Assembly (NCBI GenBank): GCA_021397835.1
Contig: JAJFZO010000747.1
Span: forward strand, 7,708,501 to 7,772,500
Direction of reading: 5' to 3'
DNA: 64,000 bases
DNA from: Moringa oleifera
Lineage: Eukaryota; Streptophyta; Magnoliopsida; Brassicales; Moringaceae
Shown here piece after piece: positions 12,711 through 24,548 of this stretch (the stretch's first letter is position 1; the number at the start of each line of letters is the position of its first letter). A program made the translations under genes and the position numbers. Below the pieces are notes generated by a model that saw only the letters and a list, made by a program, of their open reading frames with translations, did not search any database and had not been told where the DNA came from.

Positions 12711-14060
12711 GATCTAAGTCTAGTAATTAGCAAAATGGGTGCGCAAATTACCCAATCTTGACATGGGTAGGTAGTGACAATAGATAATAAAATGAGGCTC
12801 TTTATGTCTAGTAGTTAGAATGAGTACAATCTAAATCCCTTAACAAGGATCGACTGGAGGGCAAGTCTAGTGCTAACAGTTGTAGTAATTCGAGCACTAA
12901 TAGTGTATATTAAAGTTATTGTAATTAAGAAGCTCATAGTTGGACCTTAGGATGGGTTAGTCAGTCCGCTTATAATGCACATCGGCTAGCTACTACCTAG
13001 TGCCGGCAATGCACTCTTACCTTTAATTGATTAGGCTGAGCCTTTGGCACTATTACTTTCAAGAAATTAGAGTGCTCAAAGTAAGCTCACGCTTTTAATA
13101 CATTAGTATGAGATAATGCCATAAGATTTCGATTTTATTCTATTAGCCTTCGAGATCAGAATAATGATTAATAAGGATAGTCGGGGGCATTTGTATTTCA
13201 TAGTCAAAGACAAAATTCTTGAATTTATGAAGATGAACAACTTCAAAAGCATTTGCCAAAGATGTTTTCATTAATCAAGAATGAAAGTAAGGGGTTCGAA
13301 GACGATCAGATATCATCTTAGTCTTAATCATAAATGATGCTAACCAAGGATAAAAGGATGTTGCTTTTAAGACTCCACTCGCACCTTATAAAAAATAGAA
13401 GTCTTTGAGTTTTGGGGGGAGTATGGTCGCAAGCTTGAAACTTAAAGGAATCGATGGAAGGGCACCACTAGGGAAACTTATCGGGTCCAAACACAGCAAA
13501 GCTTAATGAACTCAAAGCTCTTTCTTGATTTTATGGGTGGGTGATGCATGGTCATTCTTAGTTAGTGAAGTAATTTTTCTAGTTAATTTCGTTACAAATG
13601 AGACCTCAATTTGCTAACTACTTATGTGGAGGTGACCTTCCACGGTAGGCTTCTTAGAGGGCTATGGCCGCTTAGGCCAAGAAACTGATGCAATAATAGT
13701 TTTATGATGTGCTTAAATGTTCGAAGCCACACGGATGCTACACTGATGTATTCAATGAATTTATTGCCTTGGCCACAAGCCCAGATAATCTTTGAAATTT
13801 CATCATGATAAGGATAGATCATTGTAATTGTTGGTCTTCAACAAGGAATTCTTAGTAAATGCGAGTCATCAACTCACATTAACTATGTCCTTGCCTTGTG
13901 TACACATCGCCTGTCACTACTATTGATTGAATGGTTTAGTGAAATGTTTGGATCACGATGACGTGGGTGGTTTGCTACTCATGACATTGTGAGAAATGTA
14001 TCGAACCTTATCATATAGAGTCAGAATAAGGTTTCTATAGATGAACCGATAGAAAGATCA
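12711..14060 (+). pseudogene. 18S rRNA pseudogene, 5'-truncated (copy B)
   Basis: The plus strand reads as 18S from about nucleotide 430 (GCGCAAATTACCCAATC near 12741) to the exact 3' end at 14060 (AGAAAGATCA, canonical AGAAGGATCA). The canonical TTGTACACACCGCCCGTC decoding site is mutated at 13899-13920 to a version beginning TGTACACATCGCCTGTC. The join between repeat and 18S matches that of copy A, including the flanking GGATCTA and AGTAATTAG blocks. It is followed in normal order by ITS1, 5.8S, ITS2 and 25S. Confidence 0.94.
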
Positions 14061-14298
14061 TTGACAAAACTCGTTTAGCAAAATGACATGCAAACATGTT
14101 GAAACATGCTCGAAGGGCAGAGGGCTTTCGAGCCCCTTGTCCCTCGTGCGATAGGGGTGTGTGGGCTCATACCCAAGCCTTTCATCGTACCCAACAATAA
14201 ACTCTATGTAGGTTGCACTAAGGAACTTGAATGAATGAACACACCTCTATCGCCCGATCTCGATACGTCACAAGTAGTCGTGTCATTCTTAAATGTCT
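14061..14298 (+). other. ITS1 spacer, copy B
   Basis: The interval between the 18S 3' end and the 5.8S start, about 238 bp. It resembles the ITS1 of copy A in blocks such as AGGGCAGAGGGCTTTCGAGC. It is assigned by position. Confidence 0.75.
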
Positions 14299-14462
14299 AA
14301 AATGACTCTTGACAATGGATATATCAATCTTGAATCGATTAAGAATGTAGAAAAATAAAATACTTGGTATGAACTATAGAATCTCGTGAATAATCAAGTC
14401 TTTGAACACAAGTTGAGCTTAAAGCCATTTTGCCTTGGGCACGTCTGCTTAGGTGTTATCCA
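14299..14462 (+). pseudogene. 5.8S rRNA pseudogene (copy B)
   Basis: Conserved 5.8S blocks occur in order: AATGACTCTTGACAATGGAT, a degraded CATCGATGAAGAACGTAGC region, TACTTGGTATGAA, AGAATCTCGTGAAT, AAGTCTTTGAACACAAGTTG and GGCACGTCTGCTTAGG. The length of about 164 nt is normal. Several universally conserved positions are changed, so it is a pseudogene. Confidence 0.93.
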
Positions 14463-14673
14463 TCTTCGCCCTTAAGCCCTATCCCTTCGGGGAGACGTAG
14501 GATCTCATCGAGCAGATATTGGCCTCTCATGCACTTTTGGCTCACAGTTGGCCTAAAATTGAGTCTCGAGTAATGCTGCATCATGACTTGGTGGTGGTTG
14601 CAAAAGCTTCATGCTTCCTCATGCGCACGTCACTAATTTGTGGCTTATAGACCTATGATCGATCAACAGAGGA
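14463..14673 (+). other. ITS2 spacer, copy B
   Basis: The interval of about 211 bp between 5.8S and 25S, the same length as ITS2 in copy A. It is assigned by position. Confidence 0.75.
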
Positions 14674-16035
14674 ATGACCCTAAGTCAAACAGCACCACCC
14701 ACAGAGTTTAAATATATTAATAAATGGAAGAAAAGAAACTAAGAACGATTCCCTTAGTAATAGTGAATGAAATGGGAAAAGCCTAGCTTGAAAATTGAGC
14801 GTCCTTGGTGCCTAAATTGTAGTCTAGAGAAGTGTTTTAAATGACAGATCTAGGCCCAAGTTCCTTGGAAAAGGGTGACGGAGAGGGTGAGAGCCTCATT
14901 ACACTTAGACTTTGTTGCACCACAAGGCAATGTTAAGGAGTAGGGTTCTTTAGGAATGTAGTCCCAATTGGGTAGTAAATTTCATCCAAGGCTAAATACG
15001 GGTGAGAGACTGATAATGGACAAGTACTATAAGGGATAAATGAAAAGGATTTTGAAAAGAGAGTTAAAGAGTGCATGAAATTGTTAGGAGGGAAGCAGAT
15101 GGGGGCCAATAATACACCACGATCAGATGTGAAATAGTCACGAGCCAGTCCGTCAATCGACTTGGGGCACAGAACGATGCTAATGATGATGACTTCCTAT
15201 GCTCGAGCCTTTGATACACTTGTGGAGATGTCATCGTGGAGATCATAGTTAGCAGCACATGCCAAGCAACGTGCTTTGGCACCCACATGTTCTTTATGTC
15301 GGCTAGTGGGCTCGCCATTCAATTCATCTTGAAACACGAACTAAGGAGTTTGACATGCAAATGAGTCAATGGACAAGTAAATGATAAGGCACAAGGAAGT
15401 TGGATTTTGGGATCCCTCGTGGGTGCATTGCTGATAGACCTTAATCTTTTGAGAAGGGTTCAACAGTGAGCATGCTTGTCAGGACCCAAAAGATGGTAAA
15501 AACTATGCCTGAGTGGGGACAAGCTAGAGGAAACTGTAATAGAGGCCTGTAGCGATACTAAGTGCAAATCATTTGTTTGACTTGGTTATAGGAGTGAAAA
15601 ACTAATCCAACTATCTAGTAGCGGGTTCCTTCTGATGTTTTCCTTAAGATAGCTAGAGCTTAGATATGAGTTTTATTGGGTAAAGCCAATGATTAGCCTA
15701 TTCTTAAACTTTAAATAGGTGAGATAGGGGCCTGCTACTTCATTAAGCTATCCCACGAAATCGAGAGCTCCAAGTGGGCTATTTTTTGCAAGCAAAACTG
15801 GTGATGTCGAATGAACCAAGAGTCAAGTTATAGTGCCTAACTACATACTAACCTAAAACCCATAAAGGGTGTTGGTTGATAAAGACAACACAATGATGGT
15901 CATGGAAGTCGAAATCCATTAAGGAGTTTGTAACAACTCATTTATTGAATCAATTGGCCCCAAAAATGGTCAGCACTGAAGCGCGCAACCTACACCCAGC
16001 CATTAGGGCAAGAGCAAAGCCCAATGAGTAGGAAG
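14674..16035 (+). pseudogene. 25S rRNA pseudogene, 5' part, split by CACTA-1 (copy B)
   Basis: Follows plant 25S from its start (decayed GACCCCAGGTCAG near 14674) through GTAGTCTAGAGAAG (14819), CAAGGCTAAATACGGGTGAG (14988-15007), AAAGATGGTAAAAACTATGC (15489) and ACCCATAAAGGGTGTTGG (15859-15876), up to CCAATGAGTAGG at 16021-16032. At that point a CACTA transposon interrupts it. The remainder resumes at 24565. Joining the two sides with one AAG copy restores the expected order GATGAGTAGGAGGGCGCGG. It is decayed throughout, mostly by transitions. Confidence 0.94.
16033..16035. repeat. Target-site duplication AAG, left of CACTA-1
   Basis: AAG directly precedes the element's CACCA end and is repeated immediately after its other end at 24565-24567. 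Three-base duplications are typical of CACTA elements. The 25S sequence normally has a single AGG here, so one AAG was duplicated on insertion. Confidence 0.88.
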
Positions 16036-16051
16036 CACCACAAGAAAAACT
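16036..16051 (+). repeat. CACTA-1 left terminal inverted repeat
   Basis: Begins CACCACAAGAAAA. It pairs with the right end with one mismatch over 13 bases. CACCA instead of CACTA is an accepted terminal variant. Confidence 0.9.
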
Positions 16052-16054
16052 GTT

Positions 16055-16206
16055 TTTAATGACAGTATTTTATGGCGGTCTTTTATAACTGTCATTAAAA
16101 ATTTGAATACATGACGGTCCCAAGAGACCGTCATAAAAAGTGTAACATACATGACGGTCCTAAGAGAGCATCATAAAAAACATAAAATACATGATGGTTC
16201 TAAGGG
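16055..16206. repeat. CACTA-1 left subterminal repeats
   Basis: Repeated short inverted units such as ATGACGGTCC...AAGAGACCGTCAT and TTTTAATGACAG...CTGTCATTAAAA. They recur at about 30-60 bp, in both orientations, and match the right subterminal region (24215-24545). In this family such repeats are the binding sites of the accessory transposition protein. Confidence 0.85.
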
Positions 16207-16235
16207 ACTATCATAAAAAGTCTGTAATTAAAAAA

Positions 16236-16570
16236 AAAATTGTGATGGAGACTCGAACCAATCTCCCCAAGAGAGATTGATACATGTCATTGCCATCCAA
16301 TCTAAAGAAACCATGTGATGTATTTTTTTGTGATTTTTTTTTTAATTTAAATATTTGATTGAAAATGCAAACCAACAGACTGGAACAAGTCCTATTGAAA
16401 ATTATATGACATTTACAACCATTTGGTGTACAATTGATTTTGGTTAATTGTGTTGTTTGTTTAATAATAGATGTTTTTGAATTGTTTTAAGAAAAAAGCA
16501 AGAGTGCTGACTTGAACCCAGGCTCTCTTAGTCAACCTTATGCGACTTTATCACTCAATCAATGGAAATC
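16236..16570 (-). other. Two tRNA-like (B-box) segments in CACTA-1 leader
   Basis: On the minus strand GGTTCGAGTCTCC occurs at about 16243-16255 and GGGTTCAAGTCAGC at about 16506-16519. Both resemble the internal Pol III B box. Upstream of the second, TGATTGAGTGATAAAG at about 16550-16565 resembles an A box. No full tRNA cloverleaf is visible. They could be old tRNA-derived (SINE-like) remnants or chance matches. The rest of 16206-18220 is AT-rich leader with no gene that I can support. Confidence 0.35.
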
Positions 16571-18220
16571 TTGTGCAATGATTTTAGCAATAATAGACTT
16601 TAAATAGTATACATTATCTACTGTGATACTTAAAGATCTGCACCCACACACTGCTAGTGTTCTTCCATCACTCTCCCACGAAAACACCATTCTTTGAAAC
16701 AGAAACGTCTCTCTTTCAATATCATATAATTGATGCAAAGCTTTGTTTTTTCAAGAAATTTTGTGAAATAAGCTTCGTGCACTATCGGATGATACCATTA
16801 AAGCAAGGAAAATGGTATGTGAAACTAATCAAACCTTCATCTCGCATTATAAGAGAGAAAGAGAGATGTTTTTGTCAAGTCTTTTAATTTCTTACTCAGT
16901 TTTATTCAAAAATTTTCTTCTTTTGGCATTGTGCACTGTCGAATGATACCTATGTTTGTTACCCTTGTGATACTAGAAATTATAAGTAAATCAAGGGAGA
17001 AAATTTTTAATAGAGCATGTTCTTTGTGAATTTGGAAATTAGTGTTACTGTTTATATTCTTGGAATGCAATCACCACCCACCTTAAGATATGTCAAGTAA
17101 ATTGCACATTTTTTGTCCGGATAAAGTCATTGTTTCAAGCTGTAACTTGTTAAGATGCATCCAATTGAAGTAATTTTGCTTTATTTTTGTTTGAATCAAA
17201 GATCTTGGCCTGCTCTATGAATGGTTGTTAATGCTTGTTATCCGTAGTTTAACAAAATCCGGTTACTGCTTTATAGTAAATGATGTGCCTTTTACATCTC
17301 TGTAATTTAGCTTGGTGGCCCTATAACTATTAATTATTTAGTTGGAAATAATTGAACTAGCAGAGCAACTTAGTCTGGTTTTGCAATAGCCATTAGACTG
17401 ACATTTAGTACATGAATTGAATCCTTGACTCTCTATATAATTTAATCCATGTTATTTACCAGAAAAGACTACTAATATTTCCTTGAAGAATTCTGTAACT
17501 TCAACTTGATTTCTATTATGATTGTGTCTTTATTAATTTGTCAAATAGTTTCCATGTCTTAAGTAAATTTTCTTGACATTTTGAATTCCAGTTTAGTTTC
17601 CATTGTGATACTAGAAACTCTAAGTAAATCATGGTAGAAAATATTAGTTTTACAAATATTTTGGATAATTGATAACTAGTGTGTCTTGTTAACACACAGT
17701 ACTTGATTGATTGTGGATACTTTACTTGGGGCAAAGGCAAACCAATAATAGAAGAATAATCATTAAGAAAAAAAGTTTATTAATATTCAGGTACTTCAAT
17801 TAAAGTGGAACCTTTTTAGTATTTTGTTATGCTACTAATAAAGGTTTTTTTTCCTCATAGATGATATGGTTCATCATGTAGGATAATTGCAAATCAATAG
17901 TCAATTGCTCGTTTGAAGAAAATAAAAGCTTGTTACATGTTAACAGAACTTGAAAGAAAAGTTAAAACCCTTCAGACAGAAGCTACTACTCTTTCTGCAC
18001 AGCTAATATTATTTTAGGTTGGTAATTCTTTACTAATCTACTAATGTATCATGTGTTTAGAAAAAATAGTATTTGCTTTGCCTAAGGCCTTTAAGTCTAG
18101 TGGACACCTTGTTTCTTATCTTATTTTTACAATAACATTGCTTTACATGATATGTATTACATACATAATAAGCATACATAATAAGTGGGTTTTCTTTTAT
18201 TTGTCATCATAGGATAAAAT

Positions 18221-18784
18221 ATGGATAAATCTTGGATGCACTTGAATAGATTGTCCAAGGAGTTTTCTGATGGCGTGGATGAGTTTCTTGCTTTTGCCAC
18301 TTCTCATTGTGAAGATCCTACACTTATTAGATGTCCTTGTCAATCGTGTGCTAACTTGACATTATTAAGTGTTGAAGAAATAAAGTGTCATTTGTTTAGT
18401 AAAAGGATTGGTCAGAGATATAAGAGATGGATTTGGCATGGAGAAAAGTGTTCTTCTAGATCTTGCACAAATAAGAAATCAGTGTTTGGTGAATCTTACA
18501 AAGATGATCATATCGACAATATAATAGACATGGTAAATGATGCATTTGAATATTATCAAGATGATCCCAAATTATTTCAAAACTTACTAGAAGATGCAGA
18601 AGAGCCTTTATATCCTGGTAATACAAAATATATTAAGCTATCTGCGTTAATGAGGTTATATAACATAAAAGGAAAGTATAGGTGGTCAGAGAAGAGCTTT
18701 TCTAATTTGTTAAGTTATTTCTTTGATATATTTCTTACTGGAAATGAAATCCCTACATTAATGTATGAAGCAAAAAAATTATGA
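18221..18784 (+). pseudogene. CACTA-1 transposase, N-terminal Transpos_assoc domain
   Basis: A 187-codon open stretch that starts MDKSWMHLNRLSKEF, the usual opening of plant CACTA transposases. The zinc-binding transposase-associated domain follows at residues about 3-80, with CPCQSC (near residue 46) and, further on, RWIWHGE. The rest is the linker before the TNP2 domain. The start Met at 18221 is the family start. The frame stops at 18784, where intact relatives continue into TNP2, and homologous sequence resumes just after the stop. It is therefore a broken gene, not a short protein. Confidence 0.88.
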
Positions 18785-20700
18785 ATGCACTGGGTTTACA
18801 TTATGAGAAAATACATACTTGCCTAAATGATTGTATACTTTATAAAAAAGGAGTATAAGTATTTATCATCTTGTCCTACTTGTGGACTATCGAGATGGAA
18901 AGAAAATTGGAAGGTAAAAAACCAAGTGAAAGGGATTCCTATTGAAGTATTATGGTACTTTCCTCTTATTCCACAGTTTAAGTGAATGTTTCAGTCACTA
19001 TAAATTGCACAACATTTAAATTGGCATGCCAACAAAAAGGAAGTAGATGGGAAATTAATACATCTTGCCGATTCACCTACTTTGAAGTGAATAAACTTTA
19101 AGTGGCCAAGTTTTGCATCCGAACACAGAAATCTTCGATTGGCTATTTTTAGTGATGCAATAAATCCACATAGTTTTTTTAGCACTACATATAGTTGTTG
19201 GCCAGTGATAATGATAACATATAATCTACCACCTTGCTTATGCATGAAACAGAAATTCATGATGTTATCCTTGCTTATATCAGGACCTCGCCAACCAAGT
19301 AATGATATTGAAGTATATCTTGCTCCATTGATTGATGATTTGAAGCTTCTATAGGAGGTTGGTGTAGAAGTCTATGATTCCTATCGAAAAAAGTTGTTTA
19401 CGTTACAAGATGTTTTATTATGGACAATTAATGATTTTCTCGCTTATGAGAATCTTTTTGGTTGTTCAGTTAAGGGATCTTATACTTGTCCAATATGTGG
19501 TGAAAGCACGTATACTTATAGATTACAACATGGTAAGAAGAATCTATATATGGGTCATAGACAATTCCTTCCAAAAAAAAAAAAAAAAGAAAGCATTCAA
19601 TGGAGAATATGAAACCAGTTCACCTCTTTGTGCACTAAGTGGAGAAGAAATACTACAGAAAGTAAGCTCTATTACCAATGTATAGGGTAAAAAAACAATT
19701 GCTAAGAGGAAAATGACATGAGATAAAAGATTGAATGACAATATTTAAACATGCTTCAAGAAGAAATCATGCTTTTCGACCTTGAATATTGGAAACATTT
19801 ACATGTTCAACACCATTTGGATATAATGCATATTGAAAAAAATGTTTGTGAAAACATCTATGGAACTTTACTTAATATTCCTGAAAAATCTAAAAATGGG
19901 GTCAACACTTGACTAGACCTTATAGAAATTGGCTTAAGAAAAGAGTTAGCTCCCAAGGTTGTAAATGGCCATACTTATTTACCAGCTGCTTGTTACACTC
20001 TAAGAAAATCAGAGAAAAGGATGTTTTATGAGACATTATCAAACATATAAGTTCCAGATAGGTATCCTTCAAATTTCAGAAATCTTGTGTCAATGACAAA
20101 TATGAAAATTCAAGATCTTAAGTCTCATGATTGTCATGCTCTTATGCAACAACTTCTACCATTGGGTGTTCGTTCAGTTTTGCCAAAACATGTTAGATAT
20201 CCAATCATGAGATTTTGCTTCTTCTTCAATGCTTTGTGTAGTAAGGTTGTGGATGTTTCAAAACTAGGCAAATTATAGCAAGATTTGGTAGTAACTCTTT
20301 GCTTATTTGAAAAATACTTTTCACCTTCTTTTTTCGATATAATGGTGCATTTAACAATGCACCTTGTTAGAGAAGTGAGATTATGTGGATCGGTATACCT
20401 TAGATGGATGTATCCATTTGAACGGTTCATGAAAACTTTGAAATGATATGTTCGTAATCGTATTTGTCTTGAAGTATGTATTGTTGCATGCTACGTTGTA
20501 GAAGAAGCACTTGAATTTTGTAAAGGTTATTACTTTAACATGCATCCAATTGGTATTCCATGTGGAAAAGAAGATGACATCCAAGTTGGAAAGCCCTTAC
20601 CTGGTGGTCACATTGTTGCTGTTGATCGACAAGAATTGGAAACAAGCACATCTTTATGTATTACTAAATTCACTTGACGTCCAACCATATGTTGAGTATG
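18785..20700 (+). pseudogene. CACTA-1 transposase, TNP2 core and DUF4218 (broken)
   Basis: Continues the transposase through many stops. Recognisable pieces are the start of TNP2 (CPTCGLSRWKENW near 18870), NPHSFFSTTYSCWPV and PPCLCMKQKFMMLSLL (19165-19280), NDIEVYLAPLIDDL (near 19300), and CPICGES (near 19490). A run of 16 A at 19574-19589 shifts the frame. LDIMHIEKNVCENIYGTLLN lies near 19815 and the DUF4218 block LFEKYFSPSFFDIMVHL near 20300, followed by LRWMYPFERFMKTLK. In-frame stops near 18982, 19087, 19352, 19909 and 20276 abolish function. TNP2 is the catalytic transposase of En/Spm elements. It reads in the same direction as its neighbours at 18221 and 21049. Confidence 0.9.
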
Positions 20701-20742
20701 TCTCTTTGTAATCTATGTGTATTTAGATTATAAAACATATAC

Positions 20743-20745
<3 letters not shown>

Positions 20746-20780
<35 letters not shown>
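20746..20780. repeat. (TA)n microsatellite
   Basis: An uninterrupted TA run of about 34 bp inside CACTA-1, between the DUF4218 remnant and the DUF4216 remnant. Probably slippage in an AT-rich intron. Confidence 0.9.
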
Positions 20781-20782
<2 letters not shown>

Positions 20783-21048
20783 TTCATTAGATGAGCTTAA
20801 TCTTATTTCATAAACAGTAAGCATATCAAGAATGTGAAATTACTGTATCCCTGCCAATCAAAACAATCCAAATGGTTACAAGATGAGCATACTCAGACAT
20901 TTATTTCTTGGTTTCAAGTAAAGGTACTTACCAATTTCTTTAACATTACCATATGTCTTCCATTTATTTAATACTAAAATCTATTCGATCAAATTTTTGT
21001 TAATAGGTTGCATTAGAAATACAAAGCCAAAATCAACCTTCATTTTTT

Positions 21049-21618
21049 GTGAAATCGGTAGCACATGGACCTCATCCTGAAGTTATAAAATATCATGGAT
21101 ATGATGTGAATGGTTATCACTTCCATACATGGGAATGTGATAATAGTCAAGTCATACAAAATATTGGAGTAACTGTAGTTGTAATAACAATGCAAATTTC
21201 AAGTGCTAAGGATAAGAATCCAATAATTAGATAATTGTCATTTGATGGTGTTATCAAGGAAATATGGGATCTCGACTACCACATGTTCAAAACAACATTG
21301 TTCAAATGTGATTGGGTTGAAAATAATGATGGAATTAAATTAGATGATGTTGATCACATATTAGTTGATCTTAAACGACATGGCCATAAATTTGATTGTT
21401 TCATTTTAGCTTTTCAAGCTAAACAGGTCTTTTATGCTCCAGATCAACTAGATCTAAGATGGTCCATTGTTTGCTTTACTCCACAAAAAGACTATAAACA
21501 TAATGAGAGAAATAATGATGTGGATAACATAAAAGAATATGATTCCATTATTGATGGCATACTTGAAGTCGGTATAAATGATGAAATCAATGAGGATGAT
21601 GTTAACTATATATGACCC
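21049..21618 (+). pseudogene. CACTA-1 transposase C-terminal DUF4216 domain
   Basis: Two adjacent open pieces, 21049-21234 and 21235-21615, in the same frame and separated by one stop (TAA at 21232). The first contains HGPHPEVIKYHGYDVNGYHF. The second contains VIKEIWDLDYHMFKTTLFKC, then FILAFQAKQVFYAPD, which is the signature of DUF4216 at the C-terminus of plant CACTA transposases. The acidic tail ends at 21615. The preceding 20700-21048 is AT-rich with short coding traces, probably an intron plus an exon fragment. Confidence 0.87.
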
Positions 21619-21799
21619 GATTGTGATGGTACTTGGATTGATGAAGCTTACAAGTAAACTTTTTAACTCAAGGCAAAAAGGTTTCATTGTTTTCTTTTTT
21701 CTTTTATGACAGTATTATTTATTGCTAAAACTTGCATCATATAATGAATTATGTTCTAACTATTTATTTTGGATTATATTTTATGTTTGCAGGATTGTA

Positions 21800-23410
21800 G
21801 ATATGACTAAGAAGTTGTCAGATTGGCCTATCAAATCTAGAAGACTAACAAAATTATTTAACCAAAAAAATTTGGGGACAAAGAAGGCGGTACAACTCAA
21901 TTCAAAAGGTGTACCACATTGTGCTGAAGCTAAATCCCTTATGTCTACTCTTGGAGTTCTTGCACGTACCATAGTATCTATAACTTATAGTGACTGGTGA
22001 AAGGTTCCTGATCATTTGAAAGAAAAAATGTGGGAATATGTTCAGGTTTAACAATAATGTCATTTTTTTATGAATAAGGTGTTGTATGTAAATTAGTAAT
22101 GGATACACTAGAAAATGTTGTTGCAATGGGCACTATTATTGATGGTTCTTATGCCAATTTTATTGTTTTCATTAATTAAATATTCAGTCAAGATGCTTCA
22201 CTACCTATTGAAAATAAGGATGAATATCTTATATTTGTTAAAGATGCATTGGGTCATCATATAAGTTGGCCTAAAGACTTGGTTTCTACTAATATTGTTA
22301 AGGAGGTGTGAGACAATTTTGATTGTGGTATATTATCTTTGTTTCTTTTTATGTTAAAATTATTTAACTTTTAAAATTTATTATCGTTACATGTTTGGAG
22401 ACAAAGGAAAATGAAATTAGTAAAAAGTGGGATCCATTTCTAAGCAAGCTTTGGAGCAGTTCGCAAAAGTAGTTTATTCATCAATGATTAATATGCAAAA
22501 TGAAGTTAAAGTAAGATTTAATGATGATGTTTTTTACTATCTATTTTATTACTATTTTGGCTCAGAAGATTACTCTATCATGATTGATAAAAAAGAACTA
22601 AGAGAAACTAGCATTTGTCTGTATATTAGGTGATACAAAATTTCAATATCAGTTTATTTTAATATCTATGTTTATATGATTTAACTTTTAATTTGTTTAC
22701 TTTTAGATATCTACATGCTAATTTGAAGGATATGAAAAAGTTGAAACAATTTGACTTCATCAATCCTGTAATTGTCTCACTTTCTGATGGACTAAATAAT
22801 GAACGTAGGTTAAAATATAGAGCATGACATATTGCTAAGCGGTTAGAAAAAGCACATTCAAACCAAATTATTTTCATGCCTTACAATCCAAAGTAAGAAA
22901 TTTCTATCTTAATTGCTTTATCGAGACATATCTCATTTGGCTATTTATCATCTTTTGTTTTTCTTATTACGAATAGATTTCATTGGGAATTACTGGTTAT
23001 ATGATACAGAGGTTTTCAAATGTTTCGTGTGAGATCAAATATTACATGGTAATGAATTCAAGTGAGTTCATTTTTTTCATTATTAATAATATTGAAAATA
23101 ATATGTGTTAATGATTATATTTCTACATGTATAAGCAACGATTCAAAGAGGTGGTATAGAATATGGTTATTTTGTGCTTTGATTTATGAAAAAAATAATT
23201 AAAGATCCAAAAATTCTTTATGGGAAGGTCATATTATTTATTTTATTTACATATTAAATGTTTCATATTTATAAATAATTCAATTAATTATGTTGTCTTC
23301 TTTTGTGTTTTAATCTTAAAGTTCAATGGTAAGGATACATATAATAATGAAGAAATTGATGAAGTACGTGGTGAATGGGCTATGCATGTACAACAGTTAC
23401 TATCATAGCT
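21800..23410 (+). pseudogene. CACTA-1 second gene with Ulp1 (C48) protease remnant
   Basis: Small broken exons separated by AT-rich stretches. An N-terminal piece begins MTKKLSDWPIKSRRLTKL near 21804. Downstream come NPVIVSLSDGLNNERRL (near 22765), IAKRLEKAHSNQIIFMPYN (near 22830) and HWELLVI (22981-23001). The last matches the catalytic-His region of Ulp1-type SUMO proteases carried by many plant CACTA and Mutator elements. The final exon reads YNNEEIDEVRGEWAMHVQQL up to a stop at 23406, the usual C-terminus of these proteins. Several stops and no continuous frame make it a pseudogene. Exon limits are approximate, and the N-terminal part is less certain than the Ulp1 part. Confidence 0.7.
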
Positions 23411-24214
23411 AGGTATGTAATCCTTGTTGGCTTATTAATGGTTGTGTTTTAATTGTGTGTTGTTTGGCTTGGTTAAATTCAAGTATGATGGACTAATTCT
23501 ATTCATTGAGCACTCTGCCCATTCTATTTATTGAGCCATCTACTAATTCTGTTGAGTTCTTTATCAATTTTATTGAGAATTCTATAAAAGTCGTCTTTAA
23601 GAAGTTGGTAAAGCAAAGAACAAATAAAAGTACTTAAGCATGCATATAAAATAAATATGTTCATGATCAGTTAATTTTCGCACTAACTATTACATTACAA
23701 GAAGATATCCTTTTGATATCTATATATATGGAACTATAACAGAAAATTTCATATTATGATTAATATATGCCTTATGAGTCATAAGAAGTTATATTTTTGA
23801 CATCTAAATGCATTCTCGACCTTTTATTATGTTTGATTTTCAAGCTTTATTACAATTACTTATTTATTTTAATATACAAATTAATTGTATGTTAAATAAA
23901 GCTAATATAATAATGTATCTTTTCTATAACTATTGCACGAGTGACACATTTACTTTAGTGGGTATGCTTTGATGTAATGGTAGAACAGAGCAGTGCAGAT
24001 GATATATTATGTAATTTAATTTGATACTTAATATTATTATTTTTTGTAAAATGATAATAGTTGTAGTTATAAATATATGTAATTTTTTTTGATATTTTTG
24101 TATTGTTTGACTATAATTGTAAAAATAAATGATAAATATTAATTAATTAACTAAAATTATAAAAAAAATTTATAGTTAATTAATAAAAATAATATAGTAA
24201 AACATAAATATTTT
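23411..24214. other. AT-rich 3' region of CACTA-1, no gene seen
   Basis: Strongly AT-rich sequence between the last Ulp1-like exon and the right subterminal repeats. I see no coding or RNA feature. It is presumed to be the 3' untranslated and terminal region of the element. Confidence 0.6.
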
Positions 24215-24545
24215 TTATGACAGTTATAAAGATCGTCATAAAAAATGTATATTCTTTTAGTCACAAGACCGTCATTAATGAATGAATGTTTTTAATGACG
24301 ATCACAAAGACCGTCATGATATCATGAATATATTTTATGACGATATATTATGGATCAGCATCAATTTTTTATGACGATCCACATAGTTCTTCATTAATAC
24401 TTTAACTTTTTAATGACGATTGAAAACCGTCAATAATTTATGATGATCTTTTAGACAGTCATAAAGTTTCTATATCATCATTTATAATGATAGTTTCTGG
24501 ACCATCTTAAAATACTTTTTATGACGGGCATTGCCCATCTTAAAA
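24215..24545. repeat. CACTA-1 right subterminal repeats
   Basis: Many copies of TTTTTATGACGRTC, GACCGTCAT and inverse forms, spaced 30-50 bp. They match the left subterminal region at 16055-16206, confirming that both ends belong to one element. Confidence 0.87.
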
Positions 24546-24548
24546 TGC

